NCBI GenBank assembly: GCA_937128785.1
Contig: CAKZMS010000458.1
Span: forward strand, 1 to 6,299
Direction of reading: 5' to 3'
DNA length: 6,299 bases
Origin: an uncultured Opitutaceae bacterium
Lineage (GTDB): Bacteria > Verrucomicrobiota > Verrucomicrobiia > Opitutales > Opitutaceae
Positions 6,010 to 6,299 of the stretch are shown piece by piece. The notes beneath the pieces are model-generated. The model made no database searches. It was given only the letters and a program-made list of their open reading frames with translations, and was not told the DNA's origin. Both the position numbers and the translations under genes were made by a program. Positions within the stretch are counted from its first letter, which is position 1. Each line of letters begins with the position of its first letter.

Positions 6010-6299
6010 ATGTTCCGATCCCTGTTGACTCTGCTTGGTGCGCTGGCGGCGACACTTCCCGTCGTTACACAGGGCCAGCTTGTGCATCAGGGGCCTTGGA
6101 CCGGCAATGTCGGGCCCAATTCGGCGATCGTCCACCTCACCCTCAACGAGGGGCGCCTAACCAGTCTCGAGGTCAGCGAGCACAAGGATTTCCGACGGCC
6201 CATGACCGTCGCTCAAAGCGCGCGGGAACCGACCGACCCGCTGACGATGGCGCGCTACATTTTGCGCAACCTTAAGCCCGACACGACTTACTACGTGCG
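6010..6299 (+). CDS. N-terminal part of a secreted PhoD-like phosphatase (truncated by window end)
   Basis: Ninety-six full codons are visible and the frame is still open at the window end. Residues 1-22 look like a signal peptide (MFRS, then a hydrophobic LLTLLGALAATLPVV core), so the protein is probably exported. GPWTGNVGPNSAIVHL at 28-43 and LRNLKPDTTYYV at 85-96 fit the fibronectin-like N-terminal domain of PhoD-family phosphodiesterases/alkaline phosphatases, in which a similar GP...G.V...SA motif precedes the metallophosphatase domain. The catalytic metal-binding residues lie beyond the window, so activity cannot be judged. Another phosphoesterase with a similar leading domain, such as a purple-acid-phosphatase-like protein, is a less likely alternative. 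The ATG at 6010 is the first start giving the signal peptide; the ribosome-binding site is weak. Confidence 0.7.
   Translation, partial: MFRSLLTLLGALAATLPVVTQGQLVHQGPWTGNVGPNSAIVHLTLNEGRLTSLEVSEHKDFRRPMTVAQSAREPTDPLTMARYILRNLKPDTTYYV

Noticed and set aside
5613..6011. Minus-strand open frame opposite the DUF3127 gene
   Set aside because: The DUF3127 frame has clear family motifs; this is its antisense shadow.
1..6299. CRISPR array, tRNA or rRNA gene, insertion sequence, toxin-antitoxin or defence system
   Set aside because: I saw no direct-repeat array, cloverleaf-like sequence, transposase, terminal inverted repeats or known defence domain on either strand. Nearly all sequence is accounted for by the genes listed.

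Overview
This GC-rich (roughly 60 % G+C) bacterial window has a chromosomal character. It holds no mobile element, CRISPR array or stable RNA gene that I can see. The gene set (a DUF3127 protein, a MerC-domain membrane protein, an AttH-type secreted lipocalin with its ABC transporter, and a PhoD-like phosphatase) suggests a Gram-negative, diderm bacterium. DUF3127 is best known from Bacteroidota and Verrucomicrobiota, and with this base composition I lean towards a Verrucomicrobiota/Opitutaceae-like organism. That placement is inference from gene content, not a database match.

Left module (1-973, + strand): the C-terminal end of a polytopic membrane protein (2-226), then a 174-base gap containing an imperfect dyad, then a MerC-family four-helix membrane protein with a His/Cys-rich loop and a Cys/His tail (401-973). 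The metal-ligand-rich sequences suggest heavy-metal handling, but no merA/merR/merT/merP is present in the window.

Central module (989-5450, - strand, transcribed right to left): a tightly packed three-gene operon. It encodes a LolD/MacB-type ATPase (5450-4728), one large permease with two FtsX-type units (4728-2134) and a secreted CrtC/AttH-type lipocalin-like protein (2137-989). The junctions are a 1-nt overlap (TAATG) and a 4-nt overlap (ATGA), so translation is probably coupled. The layout matches the 'AttEFGH' type of system, with the two permease subunits apparently fused. The likely theme is extraction or movement of a hydrophobic molecule between the inner membrane and a periplasmic carrier; the substrate is unknown. 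The operon ends convergently against the MerC gene, with a perfect 10-bp hairpin lying across the junction.

Right module (5628-6299, + strand): a divergently transcribed DUF3127 protein with a predicted OB-like core and an acidic tail ending in Pro-Phe like the SSB C-terminal tip. It is followed 22 bases later by the 5' part of a secreted PhoD-like phosphatase gene that runs off the window.

Most of the window is ordinary. The parts worth a second look are the fused-permease Att-like operon, the SSB-like tip on the DUF3127 protein and the metal-ligand-rich MerC protein.
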